Positions 34,135-43,345 of a stretch of DNA of 64,000 nt are shown in pieces; within the stretch, counting starts at the first letter, position 1, and every line of letters begins with the position of its first letter. The notes beneath the pieces were generated by a model. That model was given only the letters and a program-made list of their open reading frames with translations, made no database searches and was not told the origin of the DNA. The stretch is from positions 1 to 64,000 of the forward strand of contig MU858221.1 of the NCBI GenBank assembly GCA_033297075.1, read 5' to 3'. This stretch comes from Rhypophila decipiens (taxonomy: Eukaryota; Ascomycota; Sordariomycetes; Sordariales; Naviculisporaceae). Position numbers and translations under genes: made by a program.

Positions 34135-34822
34135 TCAGTCCGTCACCTCAAAAGTCCCCTCGACACAAAAGATCCTCCTCCCATCTTGCGTAATCGCCTC
34201 TGCCTTGGCATGAAACCGCCCCGTCGGCACAAATCCAGGAAAGAGCGGAATGGGCCACGAGGTGAGGACGGCATAGCCCTCCCTGATTCCCTCGGGACAC
34301 GACCGATGCAGATCTGCCCGCGTCTCACCTCCCCCTTCACTGTCTGGGATAGGGACGCTTATCTCCTGGAGGACGTCAATATCGCACAATGGACCCCAGA
34401 AGAAAGGGTTGTTCCCGGGGAGGTCTTTGTCTAGATAGGTCGTGTTGACAGTCATCCAGGGGACGTCGCCTGTTGGGGACACGAAATGCCCTATGAGGCG
34501 GACTTTTTGGTAGAAGCCTCTGCAGTTTTAGGTTAGCTTGGCTTATGGTACGTGATATGGAGTGAAGCGGTCAAGCTTACACTCGCGGATTGGTCGGGAG
34601 AAAGTCCAATCGCGTGACGTTGAAGATGTTGTCTGCTGGATCAGAGTCTGGGCAAAAGTATGCTGGAGACTCGCCTGGAACCTTCTGGCCGTGGTTTGAG
34701 GTGGCAAATTCGGATAAAGAAGGGGTGATGGGAACTTGACGGCCGTCACCTAGGTCCTGCGAGGGCGCTCCGGTCACAAGACTGCCTGCGGCGCAGACCA
34801 ACGAAAGGATTTTGAGACTCAT
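34135..34822 (-). CDS. secreted ML-domain-like (MD-2/NPC2-related lipid-recognition) protein
   Basis: Two exons (34822-34581 and 34519-34135; 61-bp intron) give 208 residues. A signal peptide (MSLKILSLVCAAGSLVTG) is followed by a cysteine-containing beta-rich domain: FCPDSDPADNIFNVTRLDF, GFYQKVRLIGHF, FWGPLCDIDV, LHRSCPEGIREG and the terminal QDGRRIFCVEGTFEV, where the dG(R)ixCxxG pattern is typical of ML domains. ML proteins bind single lipids or sterols. The family call rests on this pattern and on size, so it is moderate. Confidence 0.7.
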
Positions 34823-35833
34823 GATGGCCGTAACTGTTGGGAGATGCTCAGGCAGTGTAACGAACTTGGATGGAGAAAAATGGTAAGTGGATGAGAGGAG
34901 AGGAAAGGGTGGAAAGTAGCAGTTGAGGGCTTGAGAGAATATGCCTCGTCGGGTTGTTCTTTTGGCAATGCAATGGGCTGGAGCCTACGCATTCCGTGTT
35001 TGATGTTTAGGTAGACAAAATAAGGTTGGCCGGGGTATATGCACGGTAACCAATCAAGACAGGGAACAAAGTGGTTGGTCCCAAAGGAGCTTGCAGGATG
35101 AACAAAAGGCCCAAAGTTTTGGGGGCCAATTATACCCTGCCCAGTATATGTGAGACATCCGCATACGCGTGTGCCACAGGGGATCAGATCTGATACCCAG
35201 CTCAGCCGTCCAGGCACCTACACGTACTACACCCACCTATAATGAGCTGCGCCTCGGTTATGATTCCACAAGATCGACCTCTACGCCCCACGTCACAAAT
35301 GCCAAAATCCAAGGGCCCAGGATACCGGCCGCCAGTTTGGATGACTCCACGTTTCATAATAATGAGACGGCGGACAGATTGGGCTATTGGGCCTCTTAGT
35401 CACCGACTCAGCCCTACTCAGCTGTAGATCATGCTTAACTTGTTGTCTACCAAATACCGCATAACGGACGAGCCTCTGTTTGATTAATTCACCTGATGCA
35501 TGGTCTTCGGTGTCAGCCATGGCTATGGTGGGCCTTTCGCATGTTGCCCCGCCGCCCTGTGCGGCATTTACAGCAGGCTGAGCATGATATTCACGGCCAA
35601 ACTCATGACCTCCTATACGAAGTGTGTGCTGTGGATGGGCGATGCCATAGCAGGACAGTCGATGCGGCGTTTCCTGCGATATGAGGCCTCTCTATATCGA
35701 TATACTGCAATGCGGCGTTCGCCTTCTGGTATATAAAGTCAAGATCAGACGCCAGTAAAGATGAAAAAAGAACCATCCATCGATCACCATCGGTCCCATT
35801 ACCGTTTCCTGCCTCCCAATACTAGTACACATC
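34823..35833. other. intergenic between divergent genes
   Basis: 1.0 kb, weak ORFs only. The promoter of the following SGNH-hydrolase gene lies at its right end. Confidence 0.4.
35730..35738 (+). promoter_or_regulatory. TATA box of the SGNH hydrolase gene
   Basis: TATATAAAG about 100 bp upstream of the ATG at 35834, a typical spacing for a fungal TATA promoter. Confidence 0.5.
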
Positions 35834-37725
35834 ATGTCTGTCAGGCAACTTAGCCTGGCACTGGTCTTGGGCATCAGAGCTGCCCTAGCAGCCCCGTTTC
35901 TCTCTACCCGACAGGATGTCGACCCAGCCGTCCAGAGCCTCATCGATGCGGCAGGCGAGTGGCCGCAGTACAATGCTCCCGACCTAAAGCGCGATATCAC
36001 CGAATGGCTCGCCATAGGGGACTCGTTCGCGGCAGGGATCAGCGCCGACGTGCCTAACGATGAGCTCAACTACCAGTGCTCGCGCTTCAAACAGTCCTAC
36101 CCCAACCAGATGAACGAGAACAAGGACTTCCCCGGCTTTTCCACGTCACGCAAATTCATTTTTGGGGCCTGTACCGGCGCCAAGATTGATGATGTTAGAA
36201 AGGACCAGGTCGAGACTGGAGACCCAGTCCTGACGGATGACCATCCCAAAATCGGAAAGCCGCAAATAGGAACCTTGTCTATTGCAGGGAATGACCTCGG
36301 TTTCGGCGAGGTAAGTGCCCCTTTGAGTACTAGTATCAGTATATATGCCTAGCCTTGGGACTAATCATGACTCCTTCTTAGATTGTCAATGCCTGCCTTT
36401 ATCGTTGGGGATTCTCACCTGGAGACTGCAAGGAAGTGCTCAAAAAGGCTCGGGATATGTTGGATGACCCTGGCAAGGCATTCATGTTCAAGGTTGTTGA
36501 GATTATTGTCCATATTATGCATAGGGCGAGAAGTCAGAACCCGGATTTCCAGCTGTAAGTCTCTACTGAATGTCCGAGATTCTTTATATGTGGGTCAGAG
36601 TCTAACACAAGATTACTTCACCCTAGATACGTTACGGGATACATCAGGTTCTGGAACGACCAAGACACGCAGTGCAACGATATCACGTGGATTTCCTGGC
36701 CACACGACAAGGTCTACCTGACCACTACCCTGCGCCAGGACATGAACTCGCTCGTCATCAAGCTCAACAATGTCCTCAGAGACGCGGTTGACGCCCTTTC
36801 CCGCTCCCTTCCCGGCATCTACTTTGTCGACGAGTTTGACGCCAAGTTCGACGGCCACCGCTTCTGCGAAAAGGAAGCCGACCCGAAGTACCATGAGAAT
36901 CCCGTTGACAGCCACACATGGTTCATCCACTACAACTCGCCTTACGAGAATCCCTCCACAGCGGGCGCGAACAATCTGTACGAGCAAGTCATAAACGCCT
37001 TGGTCCCGCCCGTGGACGGCAAGTCAGCCTCGGATCAAGTCAACGAAGCCATGGCCGCCGGCGACGGTGCTACCCGCTTTCCCCAGCTTGCAACGCCCGA
37101 GGCAACCGAGAAAGCGCTCAAAGACCTGGCTGCATCCAACCCAGAGCTCAATTTCCTTCCAGTCACTTGGATCCGCGTCATGCACCCGAAGGGAGCAGGC
37201 TACACGGAAATGTCCAACGCGGTGATTCAAAAAGTCAGACAGTTTAGTGCAACAGGCGCCGAGGCTGCACCTCCACCACCACCGCCGCCGCCGCCACCAC
37301 CACCACCACCACCACCTCCCCCTGGCCCATCCAAGGGCCTGACCGTCATGCTGCAACAAGTCCTCTTCGAGATTGGCCCCGAGAACGACTGGGTGTTTTA
37401 TACCAACAACCCGGGCTCAACAGCTGATCCCTGTCCGGATCCGAACGGGGCCAAGGTCAAGGAGGTCGACACGAGCTACGACTACAACATTGATGACCCG
37501 CCTTTTCCATCTGGCGACTTTGACGTTAGATTATACGACCAGGACTGCAAGTACAGCAGCGACGGCAACGGCCCCGGCAAGCTGAGCTGCCCTGGAAACG
37601 ACAATATCGAGTGCAAAGAGCATGGCGATAGAAAGGGCGGAGGGGCCAAGACGAATCTGTGTGACGGACAGGTGGCCATTTCGTGGCGGTACAGCTACCA
37701 TCCTGCTGTCTACTGTGAATGGTAA
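35834..37725 (+). CDS. secreted SGNH/GDSL hydrolase with polyproline linker and C-terminal Cys-containing domain
   Basis: Three exons (35834-36310, 36382-36554, 36627-37725; introns 71 and 72 bp) give 582 residues. A signal peptide (MSVRQLSLALVLGIRAALA) precedes the SGNH blocks: WLAIGDSFAAG (block I, nucleophile Ser), GTLSIAGNDLGFGE (block III Gly-Asn), and a late MHPKGAGYTEMS carrying the His of block V. The family hydrolyses ester bonds of lipids or acetylated polysaccharides. Residues about 420-475 are a pure polyproline linker encoded by CCN repeats, followed by a compact domain of about 130 residues with paired cysteines (DPCPDP, DQDCKYS, LSCPGNDNIECK, TNLCDGQ, AVYCEW) that could be a binding module. 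The catalytic call is firm; the C-terminal module is unrecognised. Confidence 0.85.
37271..37324 (+). repeat. coding CCN trinucleotide repeat (polyproline)
   Basis: About 18 successive proline codons (mainly CCA and CCG) forming the inter-domain linker of the SGNH hydrolase. Such tracts vary in length between strains. Confidence 0.85.
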
Positions 37726-37780
37726 AAGGTCAATGGGAGACTTGGAGGAGGATATGGAGTCTTGGGCGTTATCTTCGCAC

Positions 37781-38367
37781 CTAATATACAGGCACCACTA
37801 CTCTCATATACAGGCACCAGTCCAATTTGACTTTCCAGACTAGAGGTATTTATTCGAGCCAGTCAAGGCATTTATTCGAGTCAGTTAAAGCATTTATTCA
37901 AACCAGTTAAGGCATTTATTCGAGCGAGTTAAATTAGTCAAGGTATTTATTCTAGTCTAAATTATCTAGTTAAGGCCTCTATTCTAGTCTAGTTAAGACA
38001 TTTATTCTAGCTAGTTAAGGTATTTATTCGAGCTAGTCAAGACCTCTATTCTAGTCTAGTTAAGGCATTTATTCTAGTTAGTTAACGCCTCTATTCTAGT
38101 CTAGTCAAACCATTTATTCTAGCTAATTAAGGTATTTATTCTAGCCAGTTAAGGCCTCTATTCTAGTCTAGTTAAGGTATTTATTCTAGCTAGTTAAGGC
38201 CTCTATTCTAATCGAGTCAAGGCATTTATTCTAGCTAGTTAAGGCATTTATTCTAGCTAGTTAATGCCTCTATTCTAGTCCAGTTAAGGCATTTATTCCA
38301 CAAGAGTAGTGCCTCTATATAAGAAGACTAGTGCCTGTATATGAGAGGACTGGTGCCTGTATATTAG
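37781..38367. mobile_element. MITE-like element: 43-bp inverted repeats around a 22/23-bp minisatellite
   Basis: The left end (37781-37823, beginning CTAATATACAGGCACC) and the right end (38325-38367, ending GGTGCCTGTATATTAG) are inverted repeats matching at about 39 of 43 positions, with the outermost 17 identical. Between them lie about 20 tandem units of 22-23 bp. It starts 56 bp after the stop codon of the SGNH gene, is far more AT-rich than its flanks and has no ORF. A TA dinucleotide next to TACAGG at each end could be a Tc1/mariner-type target duplication, but no longer duplication is visible. A non-autonomous DNA element is an inference; a folded satellite array that grew in place is the alternative. 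Confidence 0.55.
37845..38300. repeat. minisatellite core, about 20 units of 22-23 bp
   Basis: Two unit types alternate irregularly: a 22-mer of the form GCATTTATTCTAGCTAG+TTAAG and a 23-mer of the form GCCTCTATTCTAGTCTAG+TTAAG. Units differ by a few substitutions, many of them C/T or G/A. CTAGCTAG and TTAA within units are self-complementary, so single strands could fold repeatedly. Confidence 0.85.
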
Positions 38368-38719
38368 GGCCATATTATATACGTTTCCCTTTTATAGAAG
38401 ATTTTATACTACAAACACAGATATGATATGCGCCTGCACAGCCACACCACCATGTTGCCCTGCAGCTGATGTTGTCCTGTTTGGGAAATGCGCCTTGCGC
38501 CCATATGCATGACGGAGCCTTTCGTCCAGTAAAAGCCACCCAAACCAGCCAAACTGAATCGCCCGTCACAGCTGAAACCCGTTTATGGAAATATCAGTTT
38601 ATCGGCACATTCAAGCTCAACATCGAGGTTCCTTTCAATCTTGGTCTTTTGGTATCACAATAACCCGAAAAAAGGATATCGCCATCTCCGCCTCGCCCTC
38701 ATCCGCAAAACTCATCAGA
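38368..38719. other. promoter region of the next gene
   Basis: 350 bp between the repeat element and the next ATG. An in-frame open stretch starts at 38585, but a leader role is more likely. Confidence 0.35.
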
Positions 38720-39470
38720 ATGACAAGCACGCCCGCGCCAGCAGAGACGTTCATCAGCACGACGGGCTATCAGACCGCCCTAAGAGTGCACGCAGGCCAA
38801 CCTGCATGTCCAACGCCCGGTGATGGGAGCCTGCCAAGCTGGTACCCCGATGACAAGTATGAATACTGCTGTCGGACCCAGTCCGAAGCGGGCTACGTCG
38901 AGACGCTCACCAGCGGTCCAGGACCAGGCGGCAAATCCCTGACTGCCTGCTGCCAGCGGAGCTTCCTATGCACCGGGGCAGCACCGTTCGTGTTTGACTG
39001 GTCCATGTCGACCGAGGTTGTAACAGCACCAGGACGTAAGCTAGGACGCTGAAACAACCCTTCAAATCCTCGTTAATATATTTACTTATCTATCCATCTT
39101 AGGTAGCTTTGTGCGTCCCACCATCGACATTTTCCCTCTCACCATTCCACAACAAGGCGATGACGGAGGCGGAGAAGGAGGAGGAGGAGGAGGAAACGGC
39201 GTTCCAGCCGCCACTACCGTGACGGCAACCGTGACCATTACGACTTCGCCCGTTATCGTGGTAGGAGGAGAAAACGACGGACGTCTCAAGAACGCTGAAG
39301 TCGCCGCAACTGTGATTGGGGTAGCAACTTTCCTCGTCGCGGTGTTTAGCCTTTATATAGGGTACAAGAATCCACCTGCTCGGTTGCGGCCATTACTAGA
39401 GAAGCTGCACATGGCGAAACCGAAATCGCAGGAGGCAGTGGCGGGCGGTGATGCCACTGATCAGCCTTGA
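38720..39470 (+). CDS. single-pass membrane protein with Cys-rich ectodomain
   Basis: Two exons (38720-39035 and 39103-39470; 67-bp intron, phase 1) give 227 residues. No classical signal peptide is seen. The N-terminal half has cysteine pairs (QPACPTPGDG, YEYCCRTQS, LTACCQRSFLCTG), a pattern common in fungal proteins of the form 'small Cys-rich domain, Thr/Ser/Gly stalk, transmembrane helix, short tail'. A Gly/Glu stretch (GGG repeats) and a Thr/Val-rich stalk follow, then the membrane helix AATVIGVATFLVAVFSLYIG and a basic cytosolic tail of about 35 residues. I chose the ATG at 38720; an upstream in-frame GTG/ATG-poor region gives no better start. Function unknown; sensor-like or wall-associated roles are possible. 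Confidence 0.65.
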
Positions 39471-39616
39471 TCAGCTGAGAAAGTTACATTTAGCACACAC
39501 TGACACCGTTAGCATTTTCAAATACGAGTCTTTCTTCCTCGCAATATCATATGTCGTCTCGTCCCATTTGACCTAGTCAAGGCCACAAAAGCTCCTCCAT
39601 ATTTTCAAAACGCTCA

Positions 39617-40288
39617 TCAAACAACCTGTCTCTCAATCAAAACCGGCGTCTTCTCTTTCCTCAGGTTATACGAACAAACTCCGCTCGCACCACAGATCCC
39701 CTCCATATTCTCCCCAGGACCGACCTTGAACCTCGCATGTCCGACGTAGAGGATATTCCTTGGCGCTTGCCTTGCTTGATCATCATTTCTTCCTACCAAC
39801 GCTCCAAATTCGTTTCCTTCTCCCCTTTTCCTAAAGCGGCCGCCCTTTTCATGCCCATGCCCATCAGAGTACTTGTTGCTCTCGAGACTCCTCCGAAACC
39901 AGAGGTAGAAATCTGTCGTGGGGGAAGGATACTCGCTCTCGGTGGCGTTGCGCATCTCAAAGGACCAATGGGACTCGGTATCGTTGGGATCAACATTTGA
40001 ACAGTTGAAGAGGATGTTGTACGGTGTTATTTCGCGAGAACCCCATTGCCAGTTCATGAAGCAGATTGCTGTTGAGGGGGAGAGTTTGTTGCTGTGGGCG
40101 TTGTAATAGCCGTACTTATCGGTTATGGTTGTGTTAAGGGTCGAGTAGGGGGATGAGCCTGGTCGGCCGGAGGGTGAGAAGGTGTTGAGGGTTGTAACGG
40201 ACCATTGCGCTGCGGTGGTACAGACTTGGAGGACGAGGACGAGGAAGAGGCTGATGAAGGTGGTTTTGCTTTTTGATTGGGGCATCAT
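39617..40288 (-). CDS. secreted protein, uncharacterised
   Basis: Single exon, 223 residues, starting with tandem Met codons and a signal peptide (SLFLVLVLQVCTTAAQ). The mature part begins WSVTTLNTFSPSGRPGS and contains several N-glycosylation sequons (NTTI, NCSN, NDTE, NATE), four or five cysteines (ICFMNW, FNCSNV, GICGASGVCSYN) and a mid-region His/Gly/Lys-rich loop (SDGHGHEKGGRFRKRG). The C-terminus reads TPVLIERQVV. The pattern is that of a fungal small secreted glycoprotein; I do not recognise a named domain. Confidence 0.75.
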   Translation of the reverse strand: MMPQSKSKTTFISLFLVLVLQVCTTAAQWSVTTLNTFSPSGRPGSSPYSTLNTTITDKYGYYNAHSNKLSPSTAICFMNWQWGSREITPYNILFNCSNVDPNDTESHWSFEMRNATESEYPSPTTDFYLWFRRSLESNKYSDGHGHEKGGRFRKRGEGNEFGALVGRNDDQARQAPRNILYVGHARFKVGPGENMEGICGASGVCSYNLRKEKTPVLIERQVV

Positions 40289-41152
40289 ATTGATTTTGGG
40301 CTTGTTGCTAACTGCGCCTGAGAACGACTAGAGGATGAAGTGATGACCCTGTATTTAGTGGACAGGTCGGGCCCAATATATCAATAGAGTTTTGTCTGTG
40401 GGCAGAAGAGCTGAAAAAGGTTCCAGTGGGACAAGCAGTGACATCGGGTCATATTCAATCAAGCGTTTGGAAACGTTACCTCTGTGTGACAGACATTTAA
40501 TTGCTTACTCCGATGTTGTTCTCGTCCCTGGTACTCGGCGTATGATTCGATATCGAGGATATTAAACCACCCTCAGTCGCGGGTGGTTGCGGCTAAATGC
40601 ATCCTGGATGGTACTACAGACTAATGCCACGTACATTTAGTTCCGGTGCAAGTTGGAGCCATTTTGTGTAACTTTCTGTCATGTAGAGGGAGGGGCATGT
40701 TGAATGTACAGTTCAACCCTTATAGCATTTTTATCTGGGCGTTTGCTTGTCCTTTTATATGCGCAAAAGAGATGTATTCGAAGTATCCTATTTATCGTAC
40801 ATTGGCCTATGTTATTCCTTTCGCATCTATCCTCGACCCAGTGACCACCACGCCCATCGCTCAGACTACAGATCACCCATCAACATCATTGCTTACATTC
40901 CTGAAACTTCCCTCGTGGATATAAGGAAGATAGCATCCTTTTCCTTGGGAACCTGGTATCCGCAAGTGTAAGTATACCGTCCCGAGGACCATTGCGACTG
41001 AGGAATAGTAAATATACTGACAATATCCAGGTGCAGGATCTCATAACTCTCGAGTCCTTGCCTTTTAATGCGCAGCTCAAATAATGTTCGGTTATGGCCC
41101 GAACAAGAAAATGCCTGGCGGCCCCTCACTTGTGACAGAGGTATGTAGCAAC
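40289..41152. other. intergenic, no gene seen
   Basis: About 860 bp, AT-rich in parts, with short frames only. Confidence 0.4.
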
Positions 41153-41838
41153 TCATCTTTTCCCGGCTTTATGAGTGCCAGTGTCTCGGATGTTGGCCAG
41201 GGGCTCTGCAATCGCGAGGAGTCGACGCCGGCGAGCTCTGCGATCGGCGTATGAGACACGAGAGACCCGCATCATACCGAGGGAAGGCTTGGGGATCGGA
41301 AAAGAGGCCGTTGGAGAGCTGAGAGCGCCTCGTTGGTTCCCCACTGGCGGCTCTGGTGATCTTACGCGTGGTCCTCTGTCACTCTCATTTCGAGCAGGGG
41401 CCTTTGAGGATTTGCGCCGTGGTGTTGAAAGAATTTTCAAGGTGGGCGCAGGACCAACGGGAGCAGGGCTGTTCTGGCCAACCTGCGTAGATCTGGTAGT
41501 GTGCCGTTTTGCGGTCTCTTTGATGACGGCTTGGTGGTCGGGGCGATTGGCGGGCCCGGTGTCGTCTTGTTCGATGCTTGGAATGGCCTCATCACGAGGC
41601 TCCGTGACGCCATCCATCCAAGCAAAAGTAGTTTGATCCAAGACACGGTTTTGGCCTGCCATAGCTACATTTGCTGTCAATAGAGGAGGCAATGTAAGCA
41701 GAATGTCTATACAGTATCCAGCCTTTGTGAAACCAGGCAGGAGAGGAGGTATCTGGCGGCGTAGCTAGGGGTATGAAAAATGAGGGAGAACGTACTGCTT
41801 GAAAATTCGCCAACAAAACCGGTGTTCGCAGAAGCCAT
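41153..41838 (-). CDS. small basic protein, probably nuclear, uncharacterised
   Basis: A short first exon (41838-41796, MASANTGFVGEFSS) and a second exon (41673-41153) join across a 122-bp GT-AG intron to give 187 residues; the join TNVAMAGQNRVLDQTTFAWM is smooth. The remainder is Pro/Ser/Arg-rich with basic clusters (TPRRKSSKAPARNES, SYADRRARRRRLLAIAEPL), suggesting nuclear location or nucleic-acid binding. There is no known domain. Lack of conservation data keeps confidence moderate. Confidence 0.5.
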
Positions 41839-43345
41839 CTTGCTCTGGGGATGATGAACGACTGAAGAAGGAATGGATAGGGGATGAAGACGTTGTAAAC
41901 GGCAGACTGACGTCGGGAGTTGAGTAGTGAGGAATAGGATAGGTGATCAAGATGATGTGAAAGCCAGACTGGTGATGGAAGTAAACTGGTGAGGAATTCA
42001 GGTCTGGTTGTTCACGATTAGGGAAGATGTACTTTGCTTCGGCTGTCGTTGAAGAGGTTGTTCAGGAGGTCGTTGAAGAGGGGTTGTTGAGACCTCATTT
42101 GGAAAGCAGCGGGGCATAGGTCCTGCTCATCTACTGGAGTACCTTCGAGCTGATTGTTAGGGGTCCGGGCGTACAAGTTGAGCCATTGAATTGAGACCGA
42201 AATGCGTCATGAGTTCAGAGGGCAGCTTGGTGAGCACCCACAGTTCAGCTATTAGGAGTGGCTGGGATTGAACGGGACAGATTCGCCACCGTTCTGTCCA
42301 GGGCTGTTTGATTCAAAGTGAGCCACCAAAAATATTACGTTCATACCTGACATCATGCGGGGTATTGTGTCATTTGAAATAATACAGCGTCTTGAATACA
42401 GGGGTGACAGATGATTAATCGCTGAGATACCCCTAAACATGTTAAAGTGGAGCCCCACTTACTACTCATGCGCGAGGCTATCGTCTACACCCAGCCGTAG
42501 TAGAAGCATTCTCAGCCTTCCATGGCACACCGTGAAAGGGGGACATTCTTGACCGATCTGCGAATACAAGTCCATTCGTATAGAACGTAATGATTTCAGG
42601 ATTTCATTACCTTAATTCGGCGCGTCCAGTCTACGCGTCCACCCCCCCTCGAGATCCCCTGACGCGGTTTTCATCCCGCCTGTTCGACTCACCGGGTGCT
42701 GGGCAACAACACGTCCTGAATTAAATGGCCAGAATTGAGTCATGTAAATGCACGCACCACTTTTTGGCAGCTTTTTCTTTGTTACCCTTTTTTAGTGCCC
42801 TTTTTTCGGTACCCTTTTTGCCACTCGAGTGATTCAACCAACAGCGACTGGGAAACGTGCACACTTAAAACCTCGTCCACCGAACCTGCTTCCTGCATCT
42901 GCACCACCTTCCACTACCTGAACCACCAACCGTCCAGGCACAAAAGCATCGTCGCTCATCTCAAGCTCGTCTTGTCTTTACTTTTATCGACTTGCTCATC
43001 TTGTCAGGCTACCTCTTCCACCAAAGCTGCATCCGCTCTTCTCTGGACAGCCGTCGCCAAACCACACAATCACTCAACCACCCTGACACAAGTCATCGCC
43101 GGCCACCTTAAGCTCGCCTTTTCTTGAGTCTTATCGACTCGCGCATTCTTAAAACAGTCTTCTACTGAATCTGCATCCGCTCGGCTCTGCACAGCCTTCA
43201 CCACCCACGACACCACCCAGCAAAAACGTCGCCGCCCACCTGAAGCTCACCTTTCTCGACTTCTTTCATCGCCGGCCACCCAAAGCTCGTCTTTTCTCGC
43301 CATTCTCATCGACTCATCACCCTCTTCATACAAAGCATTACCAAA
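41839..43345. other. intergenic between divergent genes, with a repetitive leader
   Basis: 1.5 kb. The left part has no gene. The right part (42951-43345) is a C/T-rich leader built of diverged repeats, listed separately. Confidence 0.4.
42951..43330 (+). repeat. degenerate tandem repeats in a 5' leader
   Basis: Related blocks begin near 42951, 43092, 43227 and 43268. Shared words include AAGCTCG followed by TCTTTTCT, TTATCGACT, and GCATCCGCTC about 70 bp later. Spacing between the first blocks is about 135-141 bp. They lie directly before the ATG at 43346, probably in the 5' UTR or promoter. Confidence 0.5.

Noticed and set aside
35496..35736. Short overlapping frames (GYGGPFACCPAAL...)
   Set aside because: Too short, and they run into the TATA region of the SGNH gene; treated as chance.
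37845..38300. Possible CRISPR-like array
   Set aside because: Units are contiguous without unique spacers and lie in a eukaryotic genome; it is a minisatellite.
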